DNA of 64,000 bases, taken from the NCBI GenBank assembly GCA_021927905.1, contig BLLK01000075.1:1-64000 (forward strand). The letters run 5' to 3'. The notes under the pieces were generated by a model. It was not told the DNA's origin, did no database searches, and was given only the letters and a program-made list of their open reading frames with translations. This document shows positions 24,293 through 36,216 of the stretch, in pieces (position 1 is the stretch's first letter; every line of letters begins with the position of its first letter). The position numbers and the translations under genes are program-made. Source of the DNA: Chaetoceros tenuissimus. Lineage: Eukaryota > Bacillariophyta > Thalassiosirophyceae > Chaetocerotales > Chaetocerotaceae.

Positions 24293-25993
24293 TTATGAAG
24301 ATGAATGTTTGATTGTTGCATCATTTGATACTTGAATTTTATTGATACTTTCTATGTCAGCGTCGTCAAAACCTAAAAGAGAACCTCCATTACTTTCGCA
24401 AGCTTCTTCCTCCTTTTTCAACTTTGCATCAAGAGGACTAGGTTTGTAAGCTACAGACTTTCGTTTGAATTGTTGCCTGACAATCTCTTGTCTACGTTCA
24501 CGTTCCGAGTCTCGAAGACGAGGAGCATCAATACCCTCTTCATCTACTACTTCAAGTCGATTGTCGCCAAAGTCATTATCTCCACCGGCCTTGAAAGCTA
24601 CAAAAAAAGCTTGAAACCAGTTCAACTTCGGATTGCTGTTTTGAATAGTTTTCACATGAGGTCTTGAGTAAACCAGAATGAAAAAGAAACCCTGTAAAGG
24701 ATTGAAGATGCGTGAAAGCACAAGTACTGGAAATGGTATAGGGCTACGAATGATCGCATAGATTCTAGCAATCAAGGGGAATATCCAACAGAGAAGAAAG
24801 CTTGAAACGTATAGCATGCATTGAGTAACTGCCGTCTTATCCTTCCGAGAAGCCAACTCATCTCGACTTTTGCTTGCACGAGAGCTACGCAATGGCCTGT
24901 CATTGGAAATTTCACTGCTTAGAACAATGGGCGCATTATGATCTAGCCTAGACTCCCTCCTAATTGACTTCCTGACTTGATGTACATTGAAAGCTAAAGG
25001 GTCCTGCAGAGTTCCAGATCTGCTGGTAGTTGCATTTGTGTCTTCTCCTGATTTGTTTGACTTTTGGTGTAGTGCCTGCTGCATTTTGAGAAACTTTTTT
25101 TGAGCTGGAGTAAGAGATGACCCAAGCTCTACATCTCCAGTGGATTCCATGCGAGTTGGACTTCTCTGTAGTACTAGCTTCTTTTGTAGTATAGCAAAGA
25201 AACCGCAAGATTCGGAATTGTCCTGTGCTCCTGATTGCATTCTCCACTTGTCGGCCTGTCGCTTTTGTTTGATGATGTGATGATATACAATCACCATTGT
25301 TCCTACTACAAGAAAATAAATCATTAAAAATGGAATAACAGCGAACCACTTCGCATATTCTATCGTCATGAGACCACCTCGTTCACATTCTACATCAGGA
25401 TCAGCCAGACAGTTTTTTGGATAGACTCCGAGATAACATCCATGTCCATCAGCTAATGGACCATATTGGCGTTTGACAGCTAAGAAAATAGCTGTAATGA
25501 TTGCAAATCCATTTGGAAAGAAATGGAGCATATATTCAAAAAGTTTCTTTGAAATATCTTTTTCCTTTTTATTGAACTTTATGATAGCAACGTAATACAA
25601 TGACAGAGAAAAAGTGTAGAAAATGGACCCAGACAATCCGAGTTGGGCAATGAACCTGAAAAAGATATGGTTAGAAGAAGATGAAGTCTCAAGAGTGACA
25701 GCGATGATGATGATGATTACGACTTACCCCTGGATATCGCAAGTAACTAGATTTCCAAGTGCAAATTCACTCGTCCCTTTCGGGGTCATGAATATGGAAA
25801 GTGCAGAACCAAATGAGTATATACAGTCGTAGATACAGAACATGAACAGCATCCTTCGCACTACTTTCTTCAATTTGATCTGTGAGTAAACTAGGATACA
25901 GAACATGAGAGACGAGGAAGAGACAAACGAAATTGCCCCGGTGAACATTGGGAGGATCAAAATTGTCAGCAATTTTGAGGAAGCGACCGCCAT
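24293..25993 (-). CDS. Seven-helix G-protein-coupled-receptor-like protein
   Basis: Exons are 25993-25728 and 25655-24293, joined DIQG|FIAQ across a 72-bp GTAAGT...TTCAG intron, giving about 542 residues. Seven hydrophobic helices are visible, starting with LLTILILPMFTGAISFV and ending with the helix containing IFNPLQGFFFILVYSRP. The extracellular loop between helices 4 and 5 is rich in Cys (HGCYLG, NCLADPDVECERGG). The third inner loop (about 190-300) and the C-terminal tail are long and charged. The layout resembles the cAMP-receptor-like class of protist receptors. Ligand and G-protein coupling are unknown. Two decayed relatives lie at 34.6-37.2 kb. It is convergent with the cyclase at 21806-24043. 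Confidence 0.85.
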
Positions 25994-26366
25994 GTTTCTA
26001 TTATGATTTGGGTTTCTTGTCGGTAATATTCGCCTATCGAAGATATTGGATTATCGTAATATGAATATCTTAGTGGCAACTACGGCTTCCTCTTTTATTT
26101 ATGATGGTTCTCGAGATGTGGTGGCTTGCTTGTCTCTTCAACCAAGGTTGATAATTCGGAAAATGAGAAGGCCAGGCAGGTTGTCTAATTTAGCTTTTCA
26201 ATGCTTTGTACGTAACGATGACGTCATAGTGTTCTCATCACCTCCTCCACACAAACGTCGACAGTGAACACTTCAAAGATACTGCATATATTCTTAATTA
26301 ACATAACAGAACTGCATCAAGATATTAAATTGAAAAAGCAATCCTTTTAGACTCAATTTCTCGTGC
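25994..26366. other. Divergent promoter region between receptor and aminotransferase genes
   Basis: 373 bases separate the minus-strand receptor start from the plus-strand aminotransferase start. The stretch holds a perfect TGACGTCA palindrome (26219-26226), described separately. No gene is supported. Confidence 0.7.
26219..26226. promoter_or_regulatory. CRE-type palindrome TGACGTCA
   Basis: A perfect 8-base palindrome 141 bases before the aminotransferase ATG and 226 bases before the receptor ATG. TGACGT-type elements are known bZIP sites, and in diatoms related sites act in CO2/cAMP-responsive promoters. Function here is inference from sequence and position only. Confidence 0.45.
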
Positions 26367-28372
26367 ATGATGATGTCATCAATTCACCTTCAAAGAGCAG
26401 CGAAGCTTGTAGTGAAGCGCTCTTTTCCTATGCCAGCTTCAAGACTATCTCTTGCCTCTCATTCTTCCTCCTTATCGTCTCTCTTTTCAACTTCAACAAA
26501 GCGATCACCAAAACATGAATTCATCGAGAATAAAACTGTGACGCCTCTCTTAGCAAAGCTTCAGACTGAATGCTGGGATGGCTATGTATCTACTGGAAGA
26601 GGATGTCATACACTATTTCAAATAGTAGACACGGACAGTAAAGGTGCAGTCTCGTGGAAAGAATTGAACTTCTTTTTACAAAATGTTCGTTCCAAAGATA
26701 TCAATCCTGCTGCAAAAAAGGATCTATTGACTCAAGCTGCGGATGGTAACTTGAATTTTAATCAGTTCCAGTCTTGGTTGATCAAAGCTACGAAAGTAGA
26801 TCCTGGACTTGATAATGCTTATGCTACCGAACATTATAACAAGAGTTTGGGAAAAACGGAACGTCCTATGAATTATAGTTGGAACAAAGATAGTATGAGT
26901 CAAAACTTGAGAAGAATGCAATATGCTGTTAGAGGTGAAGTTGTACTCCGTGCAGATGCAAGTAAGTATAGATATGAATGGTTCTATATGAGTTTTTCGT
27001 CTTGTACACCTCATGTCTCACATATATTCATGTAAATTCTATAGTGGCGGCGGAAGGAAGAAAAATCATTTATACAAACATTGGAAACCCTCATGCTGTT
27101 GGACAAAAGCCAATTACTTATTATAGACAGGTTCTTGCTTTGTGTGATCTACCAGCTGAATGTGGAATCGGGAATCCAGACATTGCGCATGCTTTTCCCT
27201 CGGATGTTGTTGAAAGAGCTATTGAAATGAGACATGCCATTGGACCAGCTGGAACAGGTGCTTATACGAATTCTCAAGGAGTAGGAAAGTTTCGTGATGA
27301 TGTAGCACATTTCATTACCAAGAGAGATGGACATATTTCCTTCCCTTCCAATATTTTCTTGAGTAATGGTGCTTCTGCTGCGATTGAAGAGGTATTGACT
27401 GGTTTGATTGGTAGCAATCGAGATGCAATCATGATTCCTATTCCACAGTATCCTATTTATTCTGCAATCATTTCTAGATTAGGTGCGAGACAGGTTGGAT
27501 ATTACTTGGATGAAGAGAATGGTTGGGCCATTTCGGAACAAGAACTAGAGACTCAAAGAGAAGCAGCTGTCAAGGATGAATTGAACATTCGTGCCATGAC
27601 TATTATTAATCCAGGTAACCCAACAGGACAAGTATTATCTAGAGAAGATCTCGAAACCATTTGTCTATTTTGCGCAAAGCACGACATTGTGCTTCTAGCA
27701 GACGAGGTATATCAACGAAACATTTACGATGAGGACAAGACTTTTGTATCAGCTAAAAAGGTTGCAGTTGAAACTCCTGGGTGCGAGCATCTTCAACTAA
27801 TTAGTTTTCATAGTACCTCCAAAGGACTGATTGGTGAATGCGGAAGACGAGGTGGATACATGGAACTTCACAACATTGATCCATATGTACAAACTCAGCT
27901 ATACAAGTTGGCATCCTCATCACTTTGTTCCGGTGTTGATGGCCAAATGATGATGAGTCTCATGGTAAAGCCACCTCTACCAGGCGATGAAAGTTATGAT
28001 TTATTTCGAAGCGAAGAGAATGCTATTTTCGAGAGTTTGAAACGACGTGCAATCTCATTGGTCAAGGGATTGAACGATATCGAAGGAATCACATGTAACA
28101 AAAGTGAGGGTGCCATGTATGCTTTCCCAAGAATACAATTACCTCAAAAGGCTATTGAAGAAGCTGAAAAGATGAATCAGACTCCTGATACTCTCTATTC
28201 TCTGAGCTTATTGGAAGAGACAGGTATTTGTGTAGTACCTGCAAGTGGTTTCGGTCAAAAAGATGGTAGATATGGTTTCAGAACTACCTTCTTACCTCCT
28301 GAGGAAGAATTGGCAAGGGCAATCGTAGATTTCAAACGGCATCATGTCATGTTTTGCGACAAGTACAAATAA
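26367..28372 (+). CDS. Alanine aminotransferase-like enzyme with N-terminal EF-hand region
   Basis: Exons are 26367-26961 and 27045-28372, joined ADA|MAAEG through a split ATG codon across an 83-bp intron, giving about 640 residues. It transfers the amino group between alanine and 2-oxoglutarate, making pyruvate and glutamate. The N terminus is Arg/Ser-rich without acids (MMMSSIHLQRAAKLVVKR), typical of mitochondrial targeting. Residues 88-99 form an EF-hand loop (DTDSKGAVSWKE). A weaker partner follows near DGNLNFNQF. The aminotransferase fold I core contains NPGNPTGQVL and the PLP lysine at about 458 in FHSTSKGLIGECGRRGGY. The EF-hand fusion suggests calcium control. Plain alanine aminotransferases are about 480-550 residues. 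Confidence 0.9.
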
Positions 28373-28791
28373 GTAGGGCGATAATTATTGTACGAGCAAA
28401 CAATCGAGAAAGGAGATGCTGCTGAGGTTCAAGTTTTTGCTTCCTACCTAGACCAATTTTTAATTTATTGAATTTACACATACATACTGTTAAAAAATCT
28501 TCATGCAGAAGTCTATGTAGAAAATCTTTATTAATTTTGTTTGAGACTGGAAGAGCGATTGGTCGAATGATTTTTCAATTTTCATGAAACCTTTTTTATC
28601 TGTCCACGTGTTGTACGTACTAGAGGCAGGTACGAAAATTGCTACTCTGCCTCCTCTGTGCTGCCTCCTCTATCGCGCTCTCAGCTAGTAGCTAGTAATA
28701 GTAGTCAGTAGATAGTAATACTTCTTGATAGACTTGACTATATAGACTGAAGCTCGACTGACTCAAATAGATACCGGGGGAGAATCTAAGT
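28373..28791. other. Spacer with TAG-rich low complexity
   Basis: About 420 bases between two co-directional genes. From 28680 to 28735 it consists of repeated GTAGTA/AGTAGC motifs. A CACGTG box lies at about 28614. No gene is supported. Confidence 0.6.
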
Positions 28792-29589
28792 TTGATTCAA
28801 TATCAAATCGAGATGAGGGTACAGACGGAGGAGTGGCGGCGGTTCATACCGGGAGTAAGAATGTACAAAGGAAAGAAGACTCTCTTTTACAATGGAGAGA
28901 TATTTTGGGAAAGGGGTTTTCAAATTTATGATGAAGATGAAAGAAATTCGTGGGAGGTCATCATCGTATTGCCAGGGGTAGAAGTGATTCCTGAATACAC
29001 CTTTTCTGATTGTAGGAATGTCAAGACTGTCATAATGGCTGATACAGTCAAGAGAGTTGAAAGGAATGTTTTCTATCGAAACTATAGTCTTGAATTTGTG
29101 AAGCTTTCAACAAATCTGGAATACATTGGAAGGAGTGCATTCCGGTACTGTGATTCTTTGCTTTCAATCTTCATCCCACCATCTTGTACAGAGATTGATG
29201 ATGGAGCATTTCAAAATTGTGAAAAGTTGATTATCTTTCATGTTCCTCAACATACTGAGCTTCGATATTGCTTGATTGATAATACAGCTTTGATTAAAAC
29301 TTCTCCACTCCAAAATCTTGAGGCAGATACGACAGAATTTAATAACTGTGTCAAAAATATAAACAGGAATGATGAATGTGAACTCCATCGTGCATGTGCC
29401 TCGTTCAACCCGCTAGAATATATCCTCCTTGGAATATTGAAATGTCAAGGTCTAGCAGCCTTTCGCAAACCAAACGCTATTGGAATTACTCCACTAGAAT
29501 ATCTCGAGGCGAACCCATATGCTGATATTGACCAGCATAAGCTCATGAAACGATACATAGCAGAGATGATGGGTGAGAATGTTTTATAG
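28792..29589 (+). CDS. BspA-like leucine-rich-repeat (LRR_5) protein
   Basis: Likely starts at Met8 (28813, MRVQTEEWRRFIPGVRMYKG), the usual opening of this diatom family; the upstream ATG adds seven residues. It gives 258-265 residues. Three to four BspA/TpLRR units follow from about 65, each with the pattern LPxxVEVIPEYTFSDCRN or LEYIGRSAFRYCDSL. The C-terminal half (about 195-260) has a conserved segment CELHRACASFNPLEY...ITPLEYLEANPY shared by large diatom LRR families. There is no signal peptide, so it is probably cytosolic. LRR_5 repeats bind proteins; the partner is unknown. Confidence 0.85.
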   Translation: MIQYQIEMRVQTEEWRRFIPGVRMYKGKKTLFYNGEIFWERGFQIYDEDERNSWEVIIVLPGVEVIPEYTFSDCRNVKTVIMADTVKRVERNVFYRNYSLEFVKLSTNLEYIGRSAFRYCDSLLSIFIPPSCTEIDDGAFQNCEKLIIFHVPQHTELRYCLIDNTALIKTSPLQNLEADTTEFNNCVKNINRNDECELHRACASFNPLEYILLGILKCQGLAAFRKPNAIGITPLEYLEANPYADIDQHKLMKRYIAEMMGENVL

Positions 29590-30108
29590 AAGCTTAAAAA
29601 GTAACTTGAATACTAGATGTTCTTGATTCTACGTACCTCGATCTATTTTATATTAATTTCTTAAACTTAGAGATCTATCTCTTCATCGCAAGGGAATGCA
29701 TTAATTGTTCAATTACCTTTCAAAGCTTTTCGTATTTGTCAAATAGGTGAGATAGTCTCCTTTCTTTTCAAAGTATTTGGCTGGATAGGAGCTGAACAGT
29801 TAGTCTGTGCCTTCTTTGCCCACCTTCACCCATATGTGAGAACGAGGCTCATTCAATTCTTTTGAAGTAAATATTGTTGCTAAAGTTAGGATACCTAATC
29901 ATTTGAATTCAACTCAAAGTCAGATTATATGCTTTCCATTTACGTTATATTACTTAGTGCTTCCGTCGCTTTCAAGCTATTTCGTCTCCCTACCTCTCTC
30001 GTCTTGTCCTCCACATGATCCCACAATTCCCTTACCTCGCATACTTTTGCTCTACTCAAATCTCCATAACTCGCTCACTCCCATCATCTTCATCATCCCT
30101 CACTTCAA
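29590..30108. other. Spacer between convergent LRR and RPN5 genes
   Basis: About 520 bases holding two convergent gene ends. The short frame at 29903-30133 is Pro/Ser/Leu-rich and overlaps the RPN5 end; it is probably a shadow. Nothing else is seen. Confidence 0.6.
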
Positions 30109-31553
30109 TTACTTTGTCATTTTCTCCTTTTGAATCAAGTGACTAGTTCTATCCACAAGAGTCAATAGTTCCTTCAAATCCTCTGCCCAATCAGACAATA
30201 CTTCCTCAGAACTTTTCTTGACTTTGAATCTAACAACATCATTAGGTCTATCAATTTTTGCATACACTTGTCCATCCGACACCATATTAGACAATTCTTG
30301 TTCTAATTCCTGACCATTCAATCCAAGCAACTGTGCCAATCTCGATCCTTGAATACGTTGATAATATCCCGCCACGACACGAATATTATGTTGAATAATA
30401 CGTGTTCTCAAACATTTAGTCCAATGCTCCTTCATTTCCATAAATGCCGGTAGAGAAGTAAGAGTAGCTTGTTGTTTCAATGGATATGCAATAATTTCCT
30501 TGGTCAATAACAAACTAATAGTAGTTTGAAACTCTTCAATATTCTCAATATTGGAATCCTGTTTCAAAACATGTAGCATATGTTGTTGTTCATTGGAATA
30601 TTCCGCCAGAATCAAAAACAACACTGCATGCTTCAACTCGTTTTCAAAATCCTCTCCAATTGAAGATTTGGTGAGATAAATTTCATGATAATCTTTACTA
30701 AGAGCAAAGGCATCCTTCATATAAGAGTGATAAATCACCATCAATTCAAAATACTTGATTCTGTATTCCTTCATTTCTTCTTCTTTCAAAGCCTTTTGAT
30801 TAATCTTGTTTCCAACGATTGCAGCTCTGACATAATCTTTTTTCAAGAGTGTCAATCTCATTTGTTCGAGAATGAATTCGACCTTTTCCTTTTTGGAAAT
30901 GGATCCGTATGTTTCAACGTGTACTTCTTGTAGTACATTAGCTGCTCCTGCAATGTCACCGTCTTGTTCCTGTATGAATATGAGTATGAGTATGAGTAGG
31001 AGAGAGAGTTAATTAATTAGCAAAGTACATTAGAGAACTACAAGCAAGGTCCAGTAGACTCTAACACTCTTAATCTTACCTGAATGACAGCGAGTGCTCT
31101 GGTCAATCTCGCTCTCTGAGCCTCCAAAAAAATCTTTCCATCCGTAATATCTCTCAAAGTCACGAGTAAATCATCTCTCACGTTCTTATCAAGAGTATTG
31201 ACAGGTGCATATCCTTCACAAACCAATGGCATGACTTGATTGACACAACATTCAATCGCCTTGAGTTTCTGAGATCGTCTACTGGTCAACATCAATAGAG
31301 TGTCTTTTAAAATCTCGAAATTCTTGCATTCGATACACAAACTAAGAGAAGCTTGACAAATCTTGATTAGAGATGGAGCATCATTTCCTACACGGGCTTT
31401 CTTTTCTACAGACGCCAATAATGCCAATGCTTGAGAGAGATTATTGAACGAGTCCTTGACGAGTGATTGGGAATTAGAGATTATGGAAGAAGTTTCGATA
31501 CTTAAATCGATTTTTTCTTCCAATTCTCCTCCACTTGCTTTTCCTGATGCCAT
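30109..31553 (-). CDS. RPN5: 26S proteasome regulatory subunit Rpn5 (PSMD12)
   Basis: Lid subunit of the 19S regulatory particle, needed to hold the lid together. Exons are 31553-31080 and 30969-30109, joined VIQ|EQDGD across a 110-bp GTAAGA...ACAG intron, giving 444 residues, the usual length. The start at 31553 (MASGKASGGELEE) is chosen over an upstream ATG at 31619, which would add a Thr/Asn-rich stretch unlike the family. The N-terminal half is helical TPR-like. The C-terminal part from about 320 is a PCI domain with winged helix (IQHNIRVVAGYYQRI, LAQLLGLN, VSDGQVYAKIDRP). Intact. The intron contains a (TATGAG) run. Confidence 0.95.
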
Positions 31554-31619
31554 AGTATTAGTAGTAGTAGTGTGTAGTAGTAGAGTAGTATTAGTATTTG
31601 TGTATCTATTTGAATTCAA

Positions 31620-32049
31620 TTAGACTACAATAGAGTGTGCAGAGACTGTTGTGTTCGATGAAGATCGGGAAGCTTCTTATTAGAGGCCATTTAGTTGGCT
31701 AAGATAGTAGTAGTGATGTATGTTGATACTGTCAATAGATAGTCATTGGAATAAATGTACAACGTTTGTGTCAACGAGGAAAAGGTGATGATGCACATAA
31801 ACTTTGAACTAATCTTCATATGCAAATACAGAAAAGATATACTACAATATACTACAGTTTGTTTGTAATCGATACTTATTTTAAACGGGTATTATTCTAT
31901 TTCAGTTGTTGGGGGTTGCAACTACAATGGTTTCTTCTTCTTTTCTTTTGGTTCTTGATAAATGCATTTTTATTTTGTTTTTAAAGTTGTAGGATGAAGG
32001 GGGAGTAAGGTAGAGAGCTAGCTCGGTTCATGAGGTCATTTGGTATTTA
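31620..32049. other. Spacer upstream of RPN5
   Basis: About 430 bases between the RPN5 start and the end of the next minus-strand gene. It includes GTAGTA repeats around 31560-31590 and T-rich runs near 31940-31980. No gene is supported. Confidence 0.6.
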
Positions 32050-33865
32050 TTAGTCGAACATATCTGCAATTCTTGCACAAATACCACACGTTTCAGGACA
32101 GAAGTAGCGGTCTGTATGGACATCTTCACAATGAACAATGCCATCTGTCCCACCACATGGAAAATCAGGGTCGACTGAATCTTGACAAGGAGATACAGGA
32201 CAGTATCCACAGACAGAAGGGCATTTGTCTCCAATTGATTCAGTACTACAATATTCAGTTTTGAGAGCAGCATCCATCATATCTGGAATATCGGAACATT
32301 TCATAGGTGTATTGCTGAAAACATCAGGAAAAGTAAAATGTGGGTCGTCTTGACATGATGATGAAGCAGTAGGTAGTACAAAGTTATCAGTAGGCTATGG
32401 AGAACGAAATGAAAACAAACATGAGAAAAATTAATTGGACAAAGTGAGAATTTCATAATGAAAATGAGGGGAATATTTTCAGAAAATCATGATGGTTTGT
32501 AAATGATTGGACAAACTTCCAAATTACAATTCATACTCAACTTACAATGACACTTGGTGTTGGTGAAGGCTTTTGTATAAATTGGAAAACAAAAATAAAT
32601 TGGTGAGAATTCGAATAATTTCAAAAGGAAATAAAGAATACAATAATCATGACTTACTTCCTCAGTTGTTGGAAATGAGGTAGGATCCTAATGATTGAAA
32701 ATCAGATGCATTGTGTCATTGGTGAGAATAGATTCGGAATCGAGTGAAAGAAAAGAATATAATGAAAAATGACTTACTTCTTCTTCTCCATTCTATTGAA
32801 TACAAAATAAAAGCATTGCATTCTTGATGAGAAAAGAGTTGAAATTAAGTTGAATATGAATGAATGGAACAAAAATGACTTACGTATCCCATTGTTAAAC
32901 TAGCAATGACGTCCTCACTAAAAAAATCTAGAATTTCATCCACCCCCACGCATAAATTCCCGCAATCTAAACCATATTCAAGACGTCTACCGGAAGCTCC
33001 AGTATTCAGCAATTCTAAAGTTCCATTGCCACATGAAGTCTCAAGATCAAAAAGAGTTACACTAGTACGTGTAACTTTGGTAATTTCGCAAGCTTGCATA
33101 CCACTCTGAGTCATGAATCTTGCTACTCCTCCTTCTAAAATCGCAGCAATTCCTGCTGAATCAACAAACCCTTGAAGGACTACACCGTCTGGGTTGTCGT
33201 TTTCATTCTGAAGTTTTCTTCTAGTACCAGTTTCAAGCGATTCGTAAATATTAACCTTTGGTGCAATGGCCTATACAAAAAGAAGTGATGAGCCAACTCT
33301 ACAAATATGCATACATTCAATGATTGAATTCATAAACATACCTGAGTCTTTACATTTCCTCCTGAGGTATCCTTCATAACTCCATCTTTTGCCACCTTCG
33401 TATCCTTTGCAAGCATCACAGCAAGGTATCCAGTTGCAATGTTGGAGACGCATAGAAAGACGATGACGCCAAAAGAGAACATGAGGAGTTTCTTTTGAAG
33501 TCTTGCAATATCCTCCATTCTGAGCATATCATGGCCAATGTTTTGTTGCTCTGCAGCATCAAGTTTGCCGTCGCCGTCAAGATCATACTTCTTGAGTACT
33601 TGGCTCACTTGCTTCTGGTGATTATCATCTTCAATGTAGGTCTCAAAGACACTTGGTTTCTATTATGTAAAGAAGAGATATAGTGTAACATTTGTGTGAG
33701 TATTTTTCAAATAAATGTATAAAAAGAAACAGATATTGATTATATTGCAAAGCATTTCACTTTACTGCATGTTGCCTGAATGTCATTTATTTGTATGCAG
33801 AGTTGTATTATCTGAATTAGTTTTAGAATAAGGTCACTTACACTGTTGTTTCTCATGGAAGCCAT
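32050..33865 (-). CDS. EF-hand / single-helix / ShK-domain protein, seven exons
   Basis: Exons are 33865-33842, 33659-33342, 33270-32884, 32792-32778, 32687-32658, 32579-32556 and 32394-32050. All are multiples of three, with GTAAGT-like donors and phase-0 joins, giving about 380 residues. The product starts MASMRNNS. It has an EF-hand loop at 34-45 (DLDGDGKLDAAE) and one membrane helix at about 66-91. An unknown domain of about 130 residues follows. Next is a linker built from three mini exons of 5, 10 and 8 codons (NGEEE, DPTSFPTTEE, PSPTPSVI). Two six-Cys ShK-like modules with CPSVCGYC and CPETCGIC follow at about 280-375. A type II topology with extracellular ShK modules and an inner calcium site is inferred. 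Confidence 0.85.
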
Positions 33866-34639
33866 CTATAAGAAATGTGGTTTGATTTTGAGTTTTTGTA
33901 AAAAATGAAACAGAGTTAGGGTCATCCTGCGCTTCGTCGACGAGCGATGAGACAAGGAAAAAATGAAACTGCAAAAAGTTCCGGCACAATCAAGAGAAGT
34001 TTTATCTCATGTGACACTTACTTCAAGTTGCAAAGATACAGCTCAGTATGAAAGTACGAACATAAGGTAGAAAATGTCAGAATAAGGCCTTTTCAAATCT
34101 TTTCAATTCCGCGCAAAACGAATGAGGAAGCATAGCATCATCGGTGAATCATCGTCTGGCTGAGCCAAGACAATGAAAAGAGGAAGCCATATGAGTGAGT
34201 AATATGAAGATTGAATCAATAAGAAATGTTGAACTGAATCTCTGTATCTGCATTCCTAGTGGCTTGAATTGCGTTCATCCTTCATGCCACTCAGCTGGTT
34301 GAATGCGTCGTACTACTTCTCTTGTCGTCGTCATTCAGATGTACTTTGAAATACATTATTTGAATTTCTAGTTTTTGATCATGTAGTATAAATGTTTGGA
34401 ACAATCATCACGATATCGTGTAATAACTGAAATACTTTTTAATTACACTTATATACCTACCATCTCATTAAACTTGCATTATCATAATATCATCCCAAGA
34501 GATAGACCACTGCTTGCAAGAATATTGTTCAATGTTACAATTATATACAATGCATTACATAGGTTCACCAAATTGTTTATCCTCAAGATGATTTTCAATT
34601 CCATTATCGCTACCATACTATAGTATCTTTTTACTGCTC
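33866..34639. other. Intergenic stretch
   Basis: About 770 bases upstream of the ShK gene. A + strand frame at 34396-34623 lacks protein-like features. The first 200 bases should contain the ShK gene promoter. Nothing else is recognised. Confidence 0.55.
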
Positions 34640-35235
34640 ATCCCACTTCTGCATCATATCATATATAGTTATCGTCAAAGGCAGATACGAATACTCCCTT
34701 GGGCTCTTTTGAGAGCAGAATTTGAAACAGTGTTGAAAGATTTTTAGATGATTTTGAACTTTTCAAATGACCAATGAGGATAGAGTCTTGATGTCGTGCG
34801 AAACATCTTTAGTAGAGCAAGCACTTCTTCTCGAGTAATAAATCATCATTTTGGAAAATTCTATTGTAGGAGAGTGAATATGTTTTGTTGGATTAGACGA
34901 TTGAGATCCTGATAGAGTTCTGCAAAATTAAATTGAATATGACTCACCAGTACAACATCGAAGACCACCTAGATCGCTCCTCATGCTTTGTAGAATCCTC
35001 GAATAGCAACAAACAATACCGAACTGTGGTATACAAGAAAACAGAGCGAGAGATTGGATTGAAAGATGACTGACTAATGAGTAAAAGTTCCAAGACATGT
35101 TGCTCTTGTTCCTCCTTCTCTTTTCCGTACATTTCCTTAGGACTAGATAGGAATTCTTTCCTTCCCTTTGTTGTGTAGTATCATACTCCTTCTCGTATCT
35201 ACTTTATCGTCGGCTGTAGCAGCAGTTGCTTTTTG
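34640..35235 (-). pseudogene. Second relic of a seven-helix receptor gene
   Basis: A heavily decayed copy of the receptor fragment at 36.2-37.2 kb. At 35212 the bases match 36838 (GGCTGTAG...TTGCTTTT). The minus strand near 35090-34965 reads SVIFQSNLSLCFLV and VLFVAIRGFY, parallel to SAIFQSSLYIVAFFLV and LVAFLFRYAH in the neighbour. At 34650-34730 the 3' end matches 36215-36300 (both have CTCTTTTGA/TTTGATGA followed by GAGCAGAAT). The reading frame is broken repeatedly, so it is not functional. Confidence 0.6.
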
Positions 35236-36216
35236 TTGGACGATCTAGAAACATGTCGAGTGAATCTTCCTCCAAGCGAGTCCATTACAGTAAGTTAGAA
35301 CATAAATCAGCCATAGGAGCATTCAAGAAACTACATCAGCTTTTCTCTATAGTTTGCTCCTTTGGAACCTCTTGCCGTTGCTTGGTTACTTCCTTCCCCT
35401 TCAGCATAAAAAGAAGATGTTGATGCAAGAAATCATTCCTTCGCTCCATCCTCAGCCTCTTGCTTTCTCGAGCCATTTCAAAAGAAAGCTTTCCTCTTTA
35501 CTATCGTACTGCATTTGCTTAGTAGGAATCGCCGCTACAGGTCTACCTTAACCCAGCTAGAAGCTAACACAGGAGCTAAACGCTGTTTCTCTTTCATCAT
35601 CTACTTTCAGCTTTCAGCACTTCCTCTCTAATTACGTACAACAGTCGACTGCTGTGTGAAAAAGCCTGACGGACGGACGGACTCCACTCAGACGTCTCGT
35701 TTTTACTAACGTGGTTACCAGTCAAGTACGTACGTGTAAAAATGCATCTGCCGTTAAATAATGAAACGGTTTCCTGTCATTTCATAAAATGGAAAATGCA
35801 CGACAAAAATATATTTCATCTTCTAGATTTCCAAACTTTCATTGGCTCTTTTCCACTTGAATCAATGCTAACAAATTTATATGCCATTTAGCTTTGCTTG
35901 ATTTAAATGTACTTGTAATTCAAGATTCAAAAATAAAATGCTAATACAATCTTTCAACTTCCAACATATTTTGTTGTTGGAAGAAAAAAAAAACGCACCA
36001 AAAAGAATTATCTTTGCTCAATTTGATGCGAAAAGATTGGATGGCCTTGATCAAGGATATCTCAAGCTGCATTATCATCGTTGAATGTTTCATCCCCAAT
36101 AGATAAACCAGAAGATGCAGGACGTGACTCTGGATTTGCATATTAATATTGAGAAGTCAAAGCAGAAATTGCAAGACCATTACTCCTGTTTTCACTCAAA
36201 CTCCTCCTCTGATTGC
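35236..36216. other. Intergenic stretch with weak frames
   Basis: About 980 bases between the two receptor relics. Two overlapping + strand frames (35226-35423 and 35354-35551) are rich in Ser, Leu and Lys. A possible GTAAGT...ATAG intron at about 35292-35360 could join them to MSSESSSKRVHY, but the product is unrecognised and no gene is called. GTACGTAC motifs occur near 35727. Confidence 0.45.

Noticed and set aside
26724-27014. Minus-strand frame of 96 aa
   Set aside because: Shadow of the aminotransferase exon.
29903-30133. 76-aa Pro/Ser/Leu-rich frame
   Set aside because: Runs into the RPN5 3' end on the opposite strand and has low-complexity composition.
31554-31619. Upstream RPN5 start adding 22 residues
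   Set aside because: The extension is Thr/Asn-rich low complexity and gives a protein longer than the family; MASGK at 31553 fits better.
35226-35551. Possible small gene starting MSSESSSKRVHY
   Set aside because: Two frames and an optional intron give different products, none with recognisable features.
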